The notes below the pieces were generated by a model. That model had not been told where the DNA came from. It worked only from the letters and a program-made list of their open reading frames with translations, and made no database searches. A stretch of 64,000 nucleotides of DNA from Lachnospiraceae bacterium (GTDB taxonomy: Bacteria; Bacillota; Clostridia; Lachnospirales; Lachnospiraceae): contig JAJQCQ010000044.1 in assembly GCA_021202635.1 (NCBI GenBank), positions 33,638 to 97,637 of the forward strand, written 5' to 3'. Made by a program: the position numbers and the translations under genes. Position 1 is the first letter of the stretch. Every line of letters begins with the position of its first letter. Shown in pieces: positions 9,205 to 17,802 of this stretch.

Positions 9205-9256
9205 GAAGTTTATCTTATTTTTCTCCAGATCCGTATGAACTACGTATCGGCGTCGT

Positions 9257-10846
9257 TTACTGCTCTTCGTAGGTCGAGCCGCCCGGAACATAATTCAGGT
9301 TGTTATCGTAGCAGACCTCCACCAGCGTGTTGCTGTAGATCGTTGTATTGACAGGAACACCGATCGGGCATACATATCCATTGTCCATCCACTGCGCACG
9401 CAGTGCATCGAGATTCTCTGTCGTATTGCCCTCCATGGTATTACACAGCTCATAAAGCTCCTGCAGGGTCGCATCGTCAACGTTGTTGATCGTCAGACCG
9501 TCATCATTGATCGTATTGTCCAGGATTACCTGAGACAGGCTGATGCAGAATCCGCCGGATGCGCAGTAGGTCAGCATCAGATCCCACGCATCGTTGTCGT
9601 ACTGTGTCGTCTGTATCGTACTGTTATCTACTGCCTGCATACTTACGGTCACACCCAGCTGGCCCAGCAGAGCCGTGATGATGGTACCCATATTCTTAAA
9701 GTCCTCGTCGCTGCTGGTATAGAAACGCAGGGTCTCGCCATTGTAATTAGAAGCTGCAAGATATTCCTTCGCCAGATCCAGGTCATAAACGGTCATGTAA
9801 TTTTCTTCCGATTCCCACTTCTCATCATAATCAGCGAAAATGCTGGTACCCAGGTCATAGGCCGGGTTGAATCCGGAAACTGCCGCGCAGATCTGTGTAT
9901 TATCCAGCGCGTAGTAAATTGCCAGACGCAGGTTCACATCATCCATAACCCCGCCCGCGATGCAGTTTGACTCCAGATAATAAACCATGTTGCTGTCCGA
10001 ATAGGAAACGGTAAAGTCATCCGCATACTGTCCGCCTTCCTCGAATTCAGAGAGGCTGGAGGTATCAAAATAATCGGAATACTGAATCGCGCCGGTTGTC
10101 AGAGCCACCGTCTGGGAAGCTGCCTCCGCGATAATATCATATTCGATCGTCTGTACATTTCTTTTATGGCTCTGTCTGGTCAGGTCGTCGGTCTGCCAGT
10201 AATTGTCATTTGCCTCAAGAATAACCTTGGAGCCGGACTGATACTGGCTGATCACATACGGGCCGGTAGCGACCGGTTCTGTCGCAAAGTTGTGCGACTC
10301 ATAAGAAGTCTGGGAGAAAATTGCCGTGCCGGCCCAGATAAATTCGAGCGCTCCGATGGCTACCATCGGGTCTGTGCTGAACGTAAAGCGAACCGTGTAA
10401 TCGTCTACTTTCTCAATTCCCTCAAAGATATCATATTTCAGACCATATCCGGAATCAATCAGCACCTGATAGGAATAAATGATATCATCCGCTGTAATCG
10501 CATTTCCGTCCGCATCAACGATATAGTCATAGATTTCTACATCATAGGTCGTCTCATCCACCGCCGTATAACCCTTTGCCAGAACCGGCACATACTCTGC
10601 GCCGTCCATATCGAACAGACACTCATAAACCTGATGCCATACCAGGTTCTTTCCGGACTGGTTCGGGTTCCATGGAGAAAATTCCTGCGGATCCGAGCTC
10701 ATGCCAATCACAATACTGTCCAGACGTCCGTTGTCCAGGATCTCCGCATTCGCTGTCATAGGTATTCCCATAGTCAGTCCCAATGCTCCGGCAAGGATTC
10801 CCGCTGAGGAGCCCTTCAGAAAATCTCTTCTTGTTATTTCTCTCAT
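9257..10846 (-). CDS. Extracellular substrate-binding protein of the peptide-type ABC importer, Tat-exported
   Basis: 529 residues, solute-binding protein family 5. ATG 10846 follows CAGGAGG; longer frames lack a ribosome site. The N-terminus carries a twin-arginine signal (TRRDFLKG), a hydrophobic stretch and an ANA-E cleavage site near residue 34. There is no lipobox Cys, unusual for a Gram-positive binding protein, so it may be released or held another way. Family blocks are visible: VYECLFDMDG, LAKGYTAVDETTYDVEIYD, ATGPYVISQYQSG and NLRLAIYYALD. It is the first gene of the importer operon, behind a consensus promoter. Confidence 0.92.
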   Translation of the reverse strand: MREITRRDFLKGSSAGILAGALGLTMGIPMTANAEILDNGRLDSIVIGMSSDPQEFSPWNPNQSGKNLVWHQVYECLFDMDGAEYVPVLAKGYTAVDETTYDVEIYDYIVDADGNAITADDIIYSYQVLIDSGYGLKYDIFEGIEKVDDYTVRFTFSTDPMVAIGALEFIWAGTAIFSQTSYESHNFATEPVATGPYVISQYQSGSKVILEANDNYWQTDDLTRQSHKRNVQTIEYDIIAEAASQTVALTTGAIQYSDYFDTSSLSEFEEGGQYADDFTVSYSDSNMVYYLESNCIAGGVMDDVNLRLAIYYALDNTQICAAVSGFNPAYDLGTSIFADYDEKWESEENYMTVYDLDLAKEYLAASNYNGETLRFYTSSDEDFKNMGTIITALLGQLGVTVSMQAVDNSTIQTTQYDNDAWDLMLTYCASGGFCISLSQVILDNTINDDGLTINNVDDATLQELYELCNTMEGNTTENLDALRAQWMDNGYVCPIGVPVNTTIYSNTLVEVCYDNNLNYVPGGSTYEEQ

Positions 10847-10960
10847 TATCGTATCCTCCTGTTTGTTTTCCACCGATGGTACTGTTCTTATCTTCACAGC
10901 TACCAATTAACAATATTCCGCAAACGTTACCTACAGGCCAGTAGTAAAATCGTTAATAAA

Positions 10961-10989
10961 ATACTAATTTAGTTTTCAATTTTTGTCAA
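10961..10989 (-). promoter_or_regulatory. Sigma-A promoter of the ABC importer operon
   Basis: Minus-strand TTGACA (10989-10984), 17-bp spacer, TAGTAT (10966-10961), about 115 bases before the binding-protein start. Confidence 0.75.
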
Positions 10990-11049
10990 TATGCCGGGCA
11001 TTTCGTCTTATTAAATGCAAATTTCCATTTCAGAAACGACAAATTGCAC

Positions 11050-11081
11050 AAAAAGAAGTCTGAGTTTTTCACCTCAGACTT
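11050..11081 (-). terminator. Intrinsic terminator of the LysR gene
   Basis: Nine-bp stem AAGTCTGAG (11056-11064) with CTCAGACTT (11073-11081), followed on the minus strand by CTTTTT. Confidence 0.8.
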
Positions 11082-11107
11082 TCTCTCTTTCTAATCTTCT
11101 GTTTTCT

Positions 11108-12004
11108 TTATCTTCCGGTATTTTCGTTTCCGTTTTCTTCTATCTTCTGCCGTACAAAGCGGATAAAATCCTGCACCGCCATAGAGCGCCTCCGGTTCTT
11201 CCGAACCCAGAGGTCTACGTGTACTTCAATTTCCGGTTCCAGAGGAACAATCGCGATCTTCCCCTCATTCTGCCGCATCGTCAGGTTCTTCATCATAATC
11301 GAACAGCCGCCGCTGTCCACGATATTCTGTACCACCGCATCGCCGCGCGCGCAGATCATAGAAATCCGCGGTGTGAAATGCGCATCGGCAAAGGCACGTC
11401 GGCAATAATCAAAATGACGGCTCTCTGCTGGCAGCATGATAAAGCTTTCCTCCTTCAGCTGCTCCAGGCAAATCGAAGTCTGACCAGCCAGCGGATGACG
11501 CACCGGCAGCACAACCGCCATGCTGTCCACAGCAAACGGAATCCGGTCAAACAGTTCCGTATCCAGCTCCTCATCGCAGAGCAGAGCCGCGTCAATCTCT
11601 CCTTTGGCAAGCATCTGAATCGACTGGTTCCGGTTCTCTTTATCCAGATTGTGAATAATATAATGCGGATATTTCCGATGAAACAAGGTGATCAGATCCA
11701 CGATGCGGTAATCTGTCGTAAAGGTAATGCTGTCATTCGATGTAGCTTTCCACTTGGCCAGATCACCCAGACACCAGTCTTCATCCTCTATCAGCCTTCT
11801 GGCGTGGGGCAGGAACTCCTGGTCGAATTCACTCAAAGAGATCGAATGCCCCTCTCGCTCAAACAAAGTACCCCCGATATCGTCTTCCAATGTCTTGATA
11901 TGCTTAAACAGGCTGGAATGAGAGGTGTAAAGCCTTTTCGCCGCCTCCGCATAATTGAGCGTGTCCGCTACCACAAGGAATTCCCGTACATAGGTTGTCT
12001 GCAT
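11108..12004 (-). CDS. LysR-family transcriptional regulator
   Basis: 298 residues. The N-terminal winged helix is typical (FLVVADTLNYAEAAKRLYTS, HSSLFKHIKTLEDDIGGTLF), followed by a linker helix and a two-lobed effector domain (about 90-290). GGAGGTGAT precedes ATG 12004. It lies directly upstream of, and parallel to, the ABC importer operon, separated by its own terminator, so control of that importer is plausible but not shown. The effector is unknown. Confidence 0.88.
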   Translation of the reverse strand: MQTTYVREFLVVADTLNYAEAAKRLYTSHSSLFKHIKTLEDDIGGTLFEREGHSISLSEFDQEFLPHARRLIEDEDWCLGDLAKWKATSNDSITFTTDYRIVDLITLFHRKYPHYIIHNLDKENRNQSIQMLAKGEIDAALLCDEELDTELFDRIPFAVDSMAVVLPVRHPLAGQTSICLEQLKEESFIMLPAESRHFDYCRRAFADAHFTPRISMICARGDAVVQNIVDSGGCSIMMKNLTMRQNEGKIAIVPLEPEIEVHVDLWVRKNRRRSMAVQDFIRFVRQKIEENGNENTGR

Positions 12005-12099
12005 TTTACTATCACCTCCGGCTTTTCTGCCTTTTTGTTATTTTAACATGATATTTCGCAAAATGCATTCATTTTTATTTCTCCTTATCACCTTATCGC

Positions 12100-12159
12100 T
12101 TGACATTTTTTATAAGCTCATTATAATAAACTCATAATATACCAACTCATGAGTTGGTA
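12100..12159 (+). promoter_or_regulatory. Promoter with 20-bp palindromic operator
   Basis: TTGACA (12100-12105), 16-bp spacer, TATAAT (12122-12127). The perfect palindrome TACCAACTCATGAGTTGGTA covers 12140-12159, just after the predicted start point near 12134. This is the size and symmetry of a TetR- or MarR-type dimer site blocking elongation or open-complex formation. It drives the gene at 12278. No such regulator is encoded nearby. Confidence 0.7.
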
Positions 12160-12277
12160 ATTATTCCATTCCCCCGTTTTTTTCGACACAGCATTCGCCG
12201 TCAGAAGATTTCTCTGCCGCCTGCGTATCGTCGCGAACGCTATCCACACGGATAGTTTATACAAAAAGGAGTCCCAG

Positions 12278-13681
12278 ATGTTTTATTGCCGTGAGAAAGA
12301 ACTGTTCTCAATGGAAAAGCGATACAAAAAAGGGCATTTCGAATGTATTATCATTTACGGAAGACGGCGTGTTGGCAAGACTTCGCTGATCAACGAGTTT
12401 TGCAAAAACAAGCCTGTGGTCTATTTTTCTGCACTGAACGCATCATCCCGCGAAAATCTGGAAGCCTTATCAAAGGCTATTTACACCTGCCAGAATCCGG
12501 ACGCCGTGAATGCACCCACTTACCACAGCTATGCTGACGCGCTGGACGCTATCGGTGAACTGGCCGTCAATCAAAGGCTGGTATTTGTCATCGATGAATA
12601 TCCGTACCTCGCCAAAGCGGAAGAATCCATCTCCTCACGCCTTCAGCACGAAATCGACCATAAGTGGCAAAACAGCCAGCTGTTTCTGATTTTATGCGGC
12701 TCTTCTATGAGTTTTATGGAATATCAGGTGCTGGGGTATGAAAGTCCATTGTATGGAAGGCGCACTGCTCAATATAAGATTTCTGCATTAAATTACAGAG
12801 AAATGACCGTATTTCATCCGGAACTGTCTGCGGAAGATCAGGCACTTTTGTATGGAATCACGGGCGGTATCCCGCATTATATAAACAAACTGGAAGTAGA
12901 AGATGACCTGGAGGAGGCGCTTCTGGAAAACCTGTTCGATCCATCCGCCTACCTGTTTGAAGAGCCGGAAAATCTCCTGAAACAGGAGCTCCGGGAACCG
13001 GCTATTTACAATTCCGTGATATCCTCGATTGCCGGCGGTGCAAGCCGTGCAAATGAAATTGCCACAAAATCCGGACTGGAATCCGGAGTCTGCGCAAAAT
13101 ATTTAAAAGTTCTTCTGGATCTGGGAATTCTCAGGAAAGAATTTCCGATCGGGGAAAAGCCGGGAAAGAAGACCATTTACCAAATCGATGATAATTTTTT
13201 TCGGTTCTGGTATCGGTTCGTCCCTCACAATATGTCGATTATCAATGCCGGAAGGATCCGCTCCGTTTACAAGCAGGCGGTACAGTGCAATCTTTCTGAT
13301 TATATGGGCATCATTTTTGAAAAAATGTGCCGGGACTATCTGCTGCTTTATGAACAGGATCTGCCCATTGTCCTGAATGATGTCGGACAATGGTGGGGAA
13401 CCGACTCGGAAAACCGGAAAGAAATCCAGATCGATATTGTGGGAATTCCACTCGAGGGAAACGAGTATTTGATCGGTTCCTGCAAATACCGCAATGAAAA
13501 GATCGGCGTGGACGAGCTGGAACTGCTTCGCAGATATGCATCTGTTTTTCGAAAAAACGGAGTATTTCATTATTATATTTTTTCTAAAGGCGGGTTTACG
13601 CAGTCTCTGCTTGATCTGGCGGAAAACGGCGAAGTAACGCTGCTGACGCTGGAGGATATTTATACCCGCGGCGTTAACTGA
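12278..13681 (+). CDS. ATPase with C-terminal DUF234/PD-(D/E)XK-like domain
   Basis: 467 residues. Walker A GRRRVGKTSL (about 28-37), Walker B RLVFVIDEYPYL, sensor block LILCGSSMSF, then a winged-helix region (AGGASRANEIATKSGLESGVCAKYLKVL, shown in two parts: AGGASRANEIATKSGL and ESGVCAKYLKVL) and a C-terminal domain with EIQIDIVGI and YLIGSCKYR. The last two fit the D-x(n)-x-x-K core of restriction-like nuclease folds. This layout is the archaeal-type ATPase/DUF234 family common in anaerobes. Some members are thought to act in toxin or defence roles; none is well defined. AAGGAG precedes ATG 12278. It stands alone behind a palindromic operator. Confidence 0.85.
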   Translation: MFYCREKELFSMEKRYKKGHFECIIIYGRRRVGKTSLINEFCKNKPVVYFSALNASSRENLEALSKAIYTCQNPDAVNAPTYHSYADALDAIGELAVNQRLVFVIDEYPYLAKAEESISSRLQHEIDHKWQNSQLFLILCGSSMSFMEYQVLGYESPLYGRRTAQYKISALNYREMTVFHPELSAEDQALLYGITGGIPHYINKLEVEDDLEEALLENLFDPSAYLFEEPENLLKQELREPAIYNSVISSIAGGASRANEIATKSGLESGVCAKYLKVLLDLGILRKEFPIGEKPGKKTIYQIDDNFFRFWYRFVPHNMSIINAGRIRSVYKQAVQCNLSDYMGIIFEKMCRDYLLLYEQDLPIVLNDVGQWWGTDSENRKEIQIDIVGIPLEGNEYLIGSCKYRNEKIGVDELELLRRYASVFRKNGVFHYYIFSKGGFTQSLLDLAENGEVTLLTLEDIYTRGVN

Positions 13682-13724
13682 CTTTTGGCTTTATTGGCAT
13701 TTCACTTCCGATTTTATTGATACT

Positions 13725-14396
13725 TTAATTCCTCACGCAGCCCGTGTGCAATCGAGCAGGGAGATTTTCTCCTTTCATGTACTGCTCTCTGGTCAGAATC
13801 GCGGCGGCATTGGACGCGCCAAACCAGGAAGCGATCAGATCCACCGACGCCCGCCCCAGCACCCGGAACAGCGGATGAACCACCGGCCGGAGGATCACGC
13901 CGAAGAATTCCATAATCCCGCAGTCCGTCAGAAACGGCAGCAGGAAGCTAAAGCTGATCACGATGCAGACCAGGGTACAGGAGAGATCAACCATCGACGC
14001 GCCCGTGTCTGCGGAGAGAATCCACTCCGGTCCGAAGCCGAGCACTACCATAATGGAGACAATCATGCCAATCTCCTTGGAGATCAGATAAAAGGGCGAG
14101 GCGGAAAAGCCTTTCCTCAGATAATTGTTTTTCTGAATCCACTCCGGCTTGCAGATAAAATTGTACAGCGTCAGCACACCGGAAACAATCATTAAAATCA
14201 TCAGTATGTAAGGCAGCGACGCGCCGAACAGATTTTTCAGAAACGTTTTGATATAGTCCAGAAGCGTCGTAAACGAATCGCCCTGGGGAACCGGCACCAG
14301 AAACATCAGAATGCCGAACGCTGAGCCGAAAATGAATTTTAGCAGATTCTTCGTGTTTAGATTGCTCGCATTTATATTTGTATTTTCATTTTTCAT
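13725..14396 (-). pseudogene. YjiH-family membrane protein, C-terminally truncated
   Basis: 224 residues. It matches the N-terminal half of YjiH/nucleoside-recognition-type membrane proteins: four or five helices, the DCGIMEFFGVILRPVVHPLF block and WFGASNAAAILTREQYMKG. Relatives continue with a conserved Arg-Glu-Ala-Ala helix and more membrane segments. Here the frame leaves homology after MKGEN and ends in a short tail (LPARLHTGCVRN). The tail DNA resembles the GC-rich intergenic repeat at 59.4-60.8 kb, so a repeat may have replaced the 3' end. Start 14396 (MKNENTNIN) follows GAGGGAG at 12 bases. It is downstream of the aminotransferase gene. Confidence 0.65.
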
Positions 14397-14510
14397 TTTC
14401 CTGATAAACTCCCTCTGTAGTATTATCCTTTCTATTTTCCCGTATCCATCTTCGTTTACACACTTGTCAGTCACGCTTCTCATCGGCGCTTCTGCTGTCT
14501 GAAAACCCAT

Positions 14511-15689
14511 TCACTGCAGCAGTTCTCCCATCCTGCACAGTCTGCGGATCACCTCCGCGAGCGTAGACTCCTCCCGCGCAAAATGCATCCGGATATAGTT
14601 TTGAATCGGTTCCCGGAAAAAGCTGGAGCCCGGCACCGCGGCAACGCCAATCTCCCGGATCATCCATTCGCAGAACTGCAGATCGGAATAACCGGAAAAC
14701 TGAGGCAGATCCAGAAATTCCTGAATGTCGATCATGACAAAATAGGTGCCCTGCGGGACATTGTGCTTCAGCCCGGCCTGATCCAGTCCGGCCAGGAAGA
14801 AATCGCGTTTTTTTGTATATTTTTCTCTCAGCTCCTCGTAATAGCTCTCCTCAAATCGCAGTCCCACCGCGGCCGCTTCCTGCAGCGGGGCAGCCGCCCC
14901 CACAGTCAGAAAATCGTGTACCTTTTTGGCGTTCTCAATCACTTCAGCCGGCCCGATCAGGTAACCGAGCCTCCACCCGGTGATCGAATAGGTCTTTGAC
15001 AGCGAGTTGCAGGTAATCGTGTTCTCACACATTCCCGGCAGGGAAGCCATGCAAATGTGCTGATTGGGTGCGTATACCATGTGTTCATACACCTCATCCG
15101 TGACGACAAACGCATCGTATTTCACCGCCAGCTTCCCGATCACGGTCAGTTCCTCGCGGGTAAACACCTTTCCGCAGGGATTCGATGGATTGCAGACGAT
15201 AATCGCCTTTGCCCCCTGGCGGAACCCGTCCTCGATCAGCGCGGGATCAAACTGATACTCCGGCGGAACGAGCGGAATATAGATCGGCTCCGCCCCCGAC
15301 AGGATCGCGTCTGCTCCGTAATTCTCGTAAAACGGGGAAAAGACCATTACCTTATCGCCGGGATTACAGATTGTCATCATCGCGCACATCATTGCCTCCG
15401 TCCCGCCGCAGGTAACGACGATTTCCGTCTCCGGGTCAATGGTGCGTCCGATCACTCTGCCCTGTTTTTCGGCCAGAGCCTCACGGAAATTCTGTGCTCC
15501 AAAGGTGATCGAATACTGGTGCGGTCCCTCGTAAGCCGCTTTTGCCAGGGCATCCATAATCGGCTTTGGCGGATCAAAATCCGGGAAGCCCTGCGACAGA
15601 TTGATCGCCCCATAATGGTCACTGATCCGCGTCATCCGCCGGATCACGGAATCGGTAAAAGTTCCTACTCGCTTGCTTAATTGTGGCAT
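14511..15689 (-). CDS. Pyridoxal-phosphate aminotransferase, class I/II
   Basis: 392 residues, fold type I. Visible are the N-terminal NLSQGFPDFDPP, the substrate/PLP block NPSNPCGKVF, DEVYEHMVY, and the PLP-lysine motif SLSKTYSITGWRLGY, with the C-terminal Arg in YIRMHFA. The start at 15689 follows AAAGGAAAG; 34 upstream codons in frame have no homology. By similarity it belongs with broad aspartate/aromatic or methionine-type aminotransferases that use 2-oxo acids in the cytoplasm. The exact amino acid is not readable. It is the first gene before the truncated YjiH gene. Confidence 0.9.
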   Translation of the reverse strand: MPQLSKRVGTFTDSVIRRMTRISDHYGAINLSQGFPDFDPPKPIMDALAKAAYEGPHQYSITFGAQNFREALAEKQGRVIGRTIDPETEIVVTCGGTEAMMCAMMTICNPGDKVMVFSPFYENYGADAILSGAEPIYIPLVPPEYQFDPALIEDGFRQGAKAIIVCNPSNPCGKVFTREELTVIGKLAVKYDAFVVTDEVYEHMVYAPNQHICMASLPGMCENTITCNSLSKTYSITGWRLGYLIGPAEVIENAKKVHDFLTVGAAAPLQEAAAVGLRFEESYYEELREKYTKKRDFFLAGLDQAGLKHNVPQGTYFVMIDIQEFLDLPQFSGYSDLQFCEWMIREIGVAAVPGSSFFREPIQNYIRMHFAREESTLAEVIRRLCRMGELLQ

Positions 15690-15808
15690 TTCTCTTTCCT
15701 TTCTCTGAGCTCTGCTCTCATGCGGTACTTTCTCCAGCCATAATCCTTCTCTGCAGCCTGAGTTCGCTGCATGGCATGGGGAGAAAACCACATTCAGTTT
15801 TTTGAACC

Positions 15809-15853
15809 GTTACACTTGACTTCACTCTTGCTTCCGATATAATAAAGTGTAAC
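15809..15853 (+). promoter_or_regulatory. Promoter flanked by 9-bp inverted repeat
   Basis: TTGACT (15816-15821), 16-bp spacer, TATAAT (15838-15843). GTTACACTT (15809-15817) and AAGTGTAAC (15845-15853) form a perfect inverted repeat enclosing the promoter. It probably lets the MerR protein encoded downstream, or another dimer, control its own gene. Confidence 0.6.
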
Positions 15854-15886
15854 GTAACGTTCATGTCAAGGAGAAAATGAATAATT

Positions 15887-16723
15887 ATGCAAAAGTTTTC
15901 AAAACCATGCATCAGCACAAGCGACTTCGCGAAGATCTGCGGCACAAGCAGGCGAACTCTGATCCACTATGACGAGATCGGCCTCTTCCACCCGGCTTTC
16001 ACAGATGAAAACGGATATCGTTATTACTCCGAAAGCCAATGCGATGTCTTTTTTACCATCCGCTGCCTCAAGGATCTTGGAATGCCGCTGTGTGAAATCC
16101 GCTCATTCATCGAAAACCGGACGCCCGATGAACTGGACTCCCTGCTCGAAAATCAGATGCGGGAAGTGGAAAAGACGCTCACACACTTTATGCGCATCCG
16201 CCAGGTCATAGAGGCTAAGCGCGGCCTGATTCGGGCCGGGAAAGACATTGCTTTTCAAGGCCGCGTCAGCAACATCACCATGGAAGAACAGCCTGCTGAA
16301 TTTTATCTGGCTACCGAACGCCTCGACACGTCGAACCACGACATTCTCTTCCCGGCTCTGACAGACCATATCGCCTCCTCCTATTCCCGCCAACTGAATT
16401 TCGGCCATCCGTTCGGCGCAGTTCTGACCATGCAAGACATCCGGGAAAAACACTATGACCGCTACGCATACTTTATCACAAAGACGGATCGGCTTTACCC
16501 TGAATATCAATGTCTGGAAAAACCTGCCGGAGCGTATCTCACTGTCTATCTGAAAGGCGATTATTACGATGCAGATGACACCCTGCGCTCCTTTGCGGCT
16601 TATGCGGATGGGCATCACCTGCAAACCGGTGCATTTGTCTACAAGGAAGCCATCTGGGATGAACTGACTGTGATGGACAAAAGGGATTATATTACAAAGA
16701 TTTCGGTGAAATGTGAAGCCTGA
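15887..16723 (+). CDS. MerR-family regulator with C-terminal effector-binding (GyrI-like) domain
   Basis: 278 residues. The MerR helix-turn-helix is clear (FAKICGTSRRTLIHYDEIGL, wing ENGYRYYSESQ), followed by a dimerisation coiled coil (about 75-115) and a GyrI/BmrR-like ligand domain (about 125-278). Such proteins sense cationic drugs or amphipathic molecules and untwist a promoter. The start at 15887 is 13 bases from AAGGAG; an earlier ATG is out of frame. The gene lies divergent to the aminotransferase gene, so both might be targets. Confidence 0.88.
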   Translation: MQKFSKPCISTSDFAKICGTSRRTLIHYDEIGLFHPAFTDENGYRYYSESQCDVFFTIRCLKDLGMPLCEIRSFIENRTPDELDSLLENQMREVEKTLTHFMRIRQVIEAKRGLIRAGKDIAFQGRVSNITMEEQPAEFYLATERLDTSNHDILFPALTDHIASSYSRQLNFGHPFGAVLTMQDIREKHYDRYAYFITKTDRLYPEYQCLEKPAGAYLTVYLKGDYYDADDTLRSFAAYADGHHLQTGAFVYKEAIWDELTVMDKRDYITKISVKCEA

Positions 16724-16936
16724 TACCGGCAGAAATCTGGCCTCTTTCCGCACTTCTACGTTACCAAGCCCGCTCTCTTTAGCAGGGGGCATAGATGCGA
16801 TTTACTGCCTGGAAAGAAGCGAAAAGATCAATATTGCCTTAAAACAGGTCAATAAAATACCTGGTTTTTCCCTTTCAATACTCCTATAATCACAGACGAG
16901 TGGAGAAAAATCACTCAGAAAGTGAGGAGTATGATT

Positions 16937-17152
16937 ATGAGTATTATGTCAAAATTGAACACACTTGTTCAGAAGCATCGGGATGCAGCGACTCTGTCTG
17001 TATATGAAACGCGTGCCCTCACCAACCTTTATGAGGCATGCCACGGTGATTTTGCTAACCTTCCGGAACACTACACGAACTCTGTAGAAGAATACGCAGA
17101 AGCTTCTTATCCAATGAATAACAGAATGTGGAGAGTAGCAGTAGCGCGATAG
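16937..17152 (+). CDS. Small protein, 71 residues, unknown
   Basis: Helical protein beginning MSIMSKLNTLVQKHRDAA. GAGGAG ends seven bases before ATG 16937. TATAAT at 16885-16890 suggests a promoter, although the -35 box is weak. The composition is soluble and mildly charged, with no membrane segment or metal site. A strong terminator follows at 17224-17264. A real expressed gene is likely from ribosome site, promoter and terminator. Function unknown. Confidence 0.6.
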   Translation: MSIMSKLNTLVQKHRDAATLSVYETRALTNLYEACHGDFANLPEHYTNSVEEYAEASYPMNNRMWRVAVAR

Positions 17153-17223
17153 TTTTTTAGTACCAGACCGATATGCCCGGCTTCACGACAGTAGAGCCGC
17201 ACCAACCATGAACATAACTGACA

Positions 17224-17264
17224 AAAACGCCTGCGGAAAGTCAAAAGCCAACCGCAGGCGTTTT
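17224..17264. terminator. Bidirectional intrinsic terminator
   Basis: Thirteen-bp stem AAAACGCCTGCGG (17224-17236) with CCGCAGGCGTTTT (17252-17264). The A-run and T-run make it work on both strands, ending the 71-aa gene on + and the decayed gene on -. Confidence 0.85.
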
Positions 17265-17269
17265 CAGGC

Positions 17270-17482
17270 CAGTTTCGGTCATCCTTTTGGCTCGTTTTTT
17301 CCTCATCCTCAGCCCTAGTACCTCGTCTCCAAATTATCTCGATTTTATACTTGCCTGAATTTCCATCTGCTTCGTTGTCATCAGTCGACGTAGCTGCATC
17401 CCACGTTTCTTTAAATTCAATTCTCGCCCATTCAACAACACTCCCGGACAACAATGTTTTTTATATTCGTTGGTATCGCCAT
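17270..17482 (-). pseudogene. Remnant of an AlbA_2/Schlafen-type ATP-binding regulator
   Basis: An ATG at 17482 behind GAGGTGAT opens MAIPTNIKNI. After a one-base shift at about 17452 the next frame gives LSGSVVEWARIEFKETWDA, together the typical N-terminus of AlbA_2-domain proteins. Homology then jumps to a short charged tail (GNSGKYKIEIIWRRGTRAE) without the central domains. It therefore looks like an internally deleted, frameshifted gene. A promoter-like TTGCTA-17-TAAAAT lies upstream on the same strand. Boundaries are approximate and the assignment is from memory of the family motif. Confidence 0.5.
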
Positions 17483-17652
17483 ATTGTATCACCTCAATTT
17501 CTTCTCTTCGACCGTCTTCATGATAATGAGATTTTACCATGCATATCCAGAAATAGCAAAACACACTTCTGCATCCCCCATAAATGAAATTCAAGATGGC
17601 AAAACTTAAGCAATTCTTAAAGATTTGTCACGCTTCTTCCTGTAGAATAAAG

Positions 17653-17710
17653 AAAAAGTGTGCTTCGTACATCACTGCCTTTTCACGAGCTTTCAGAAAG
17701 CACACTTTTT
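17653..17710. terminator. Bidirectional terminator-like hairpin
   Basis: Thirteen-bp perfect stem AAAAAGTGTGCTT (17653-17665) with AAGCACACTTTTT (17698-17710) around a 32-base loop. Confidence 0.6.
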
Positions 17711-17731
17711 ACTGCTCTGATAAACAAAAAT

Positions 17732-17781
17732 GGCTGTCTGATGTTACTGGTCCGGGTGTGACCTGTAACTGTCTGACAGCC
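17732..17781 (+). repeat. Long imperfect hairpin with the GTTAC/GTAAC repeat core
   Basis: GGCTGTC (17732-17738) pairs with GACAGCC (17775-17781). Inside, GTTAC-T-GGTC pairs with GACC-T-GTAAC (17743-17769). It ends 21 bases before the DUF975 start codon. The core recurs at 26872-26931 and 46898-46956. Confidence 0.6.
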
Positions 17782-17802
17782 TTTCTGCCAGGAGGACGGG
17801 AT

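Noticed and set aside
11015..12046. 343-codon plus-strand frame opposite the LysR gene
   Set aside because: Mirror of a clear LysR protein; runs through the LysR terminator and promoter.
17107..17454. 115-codon minus-strand frame as an intact gene
   Set aside because: Only the first 20 or so codons resemble AlbA_2 proteins, it lacks a start site and runs through a strong terminator; treated as part of a pseudogene.
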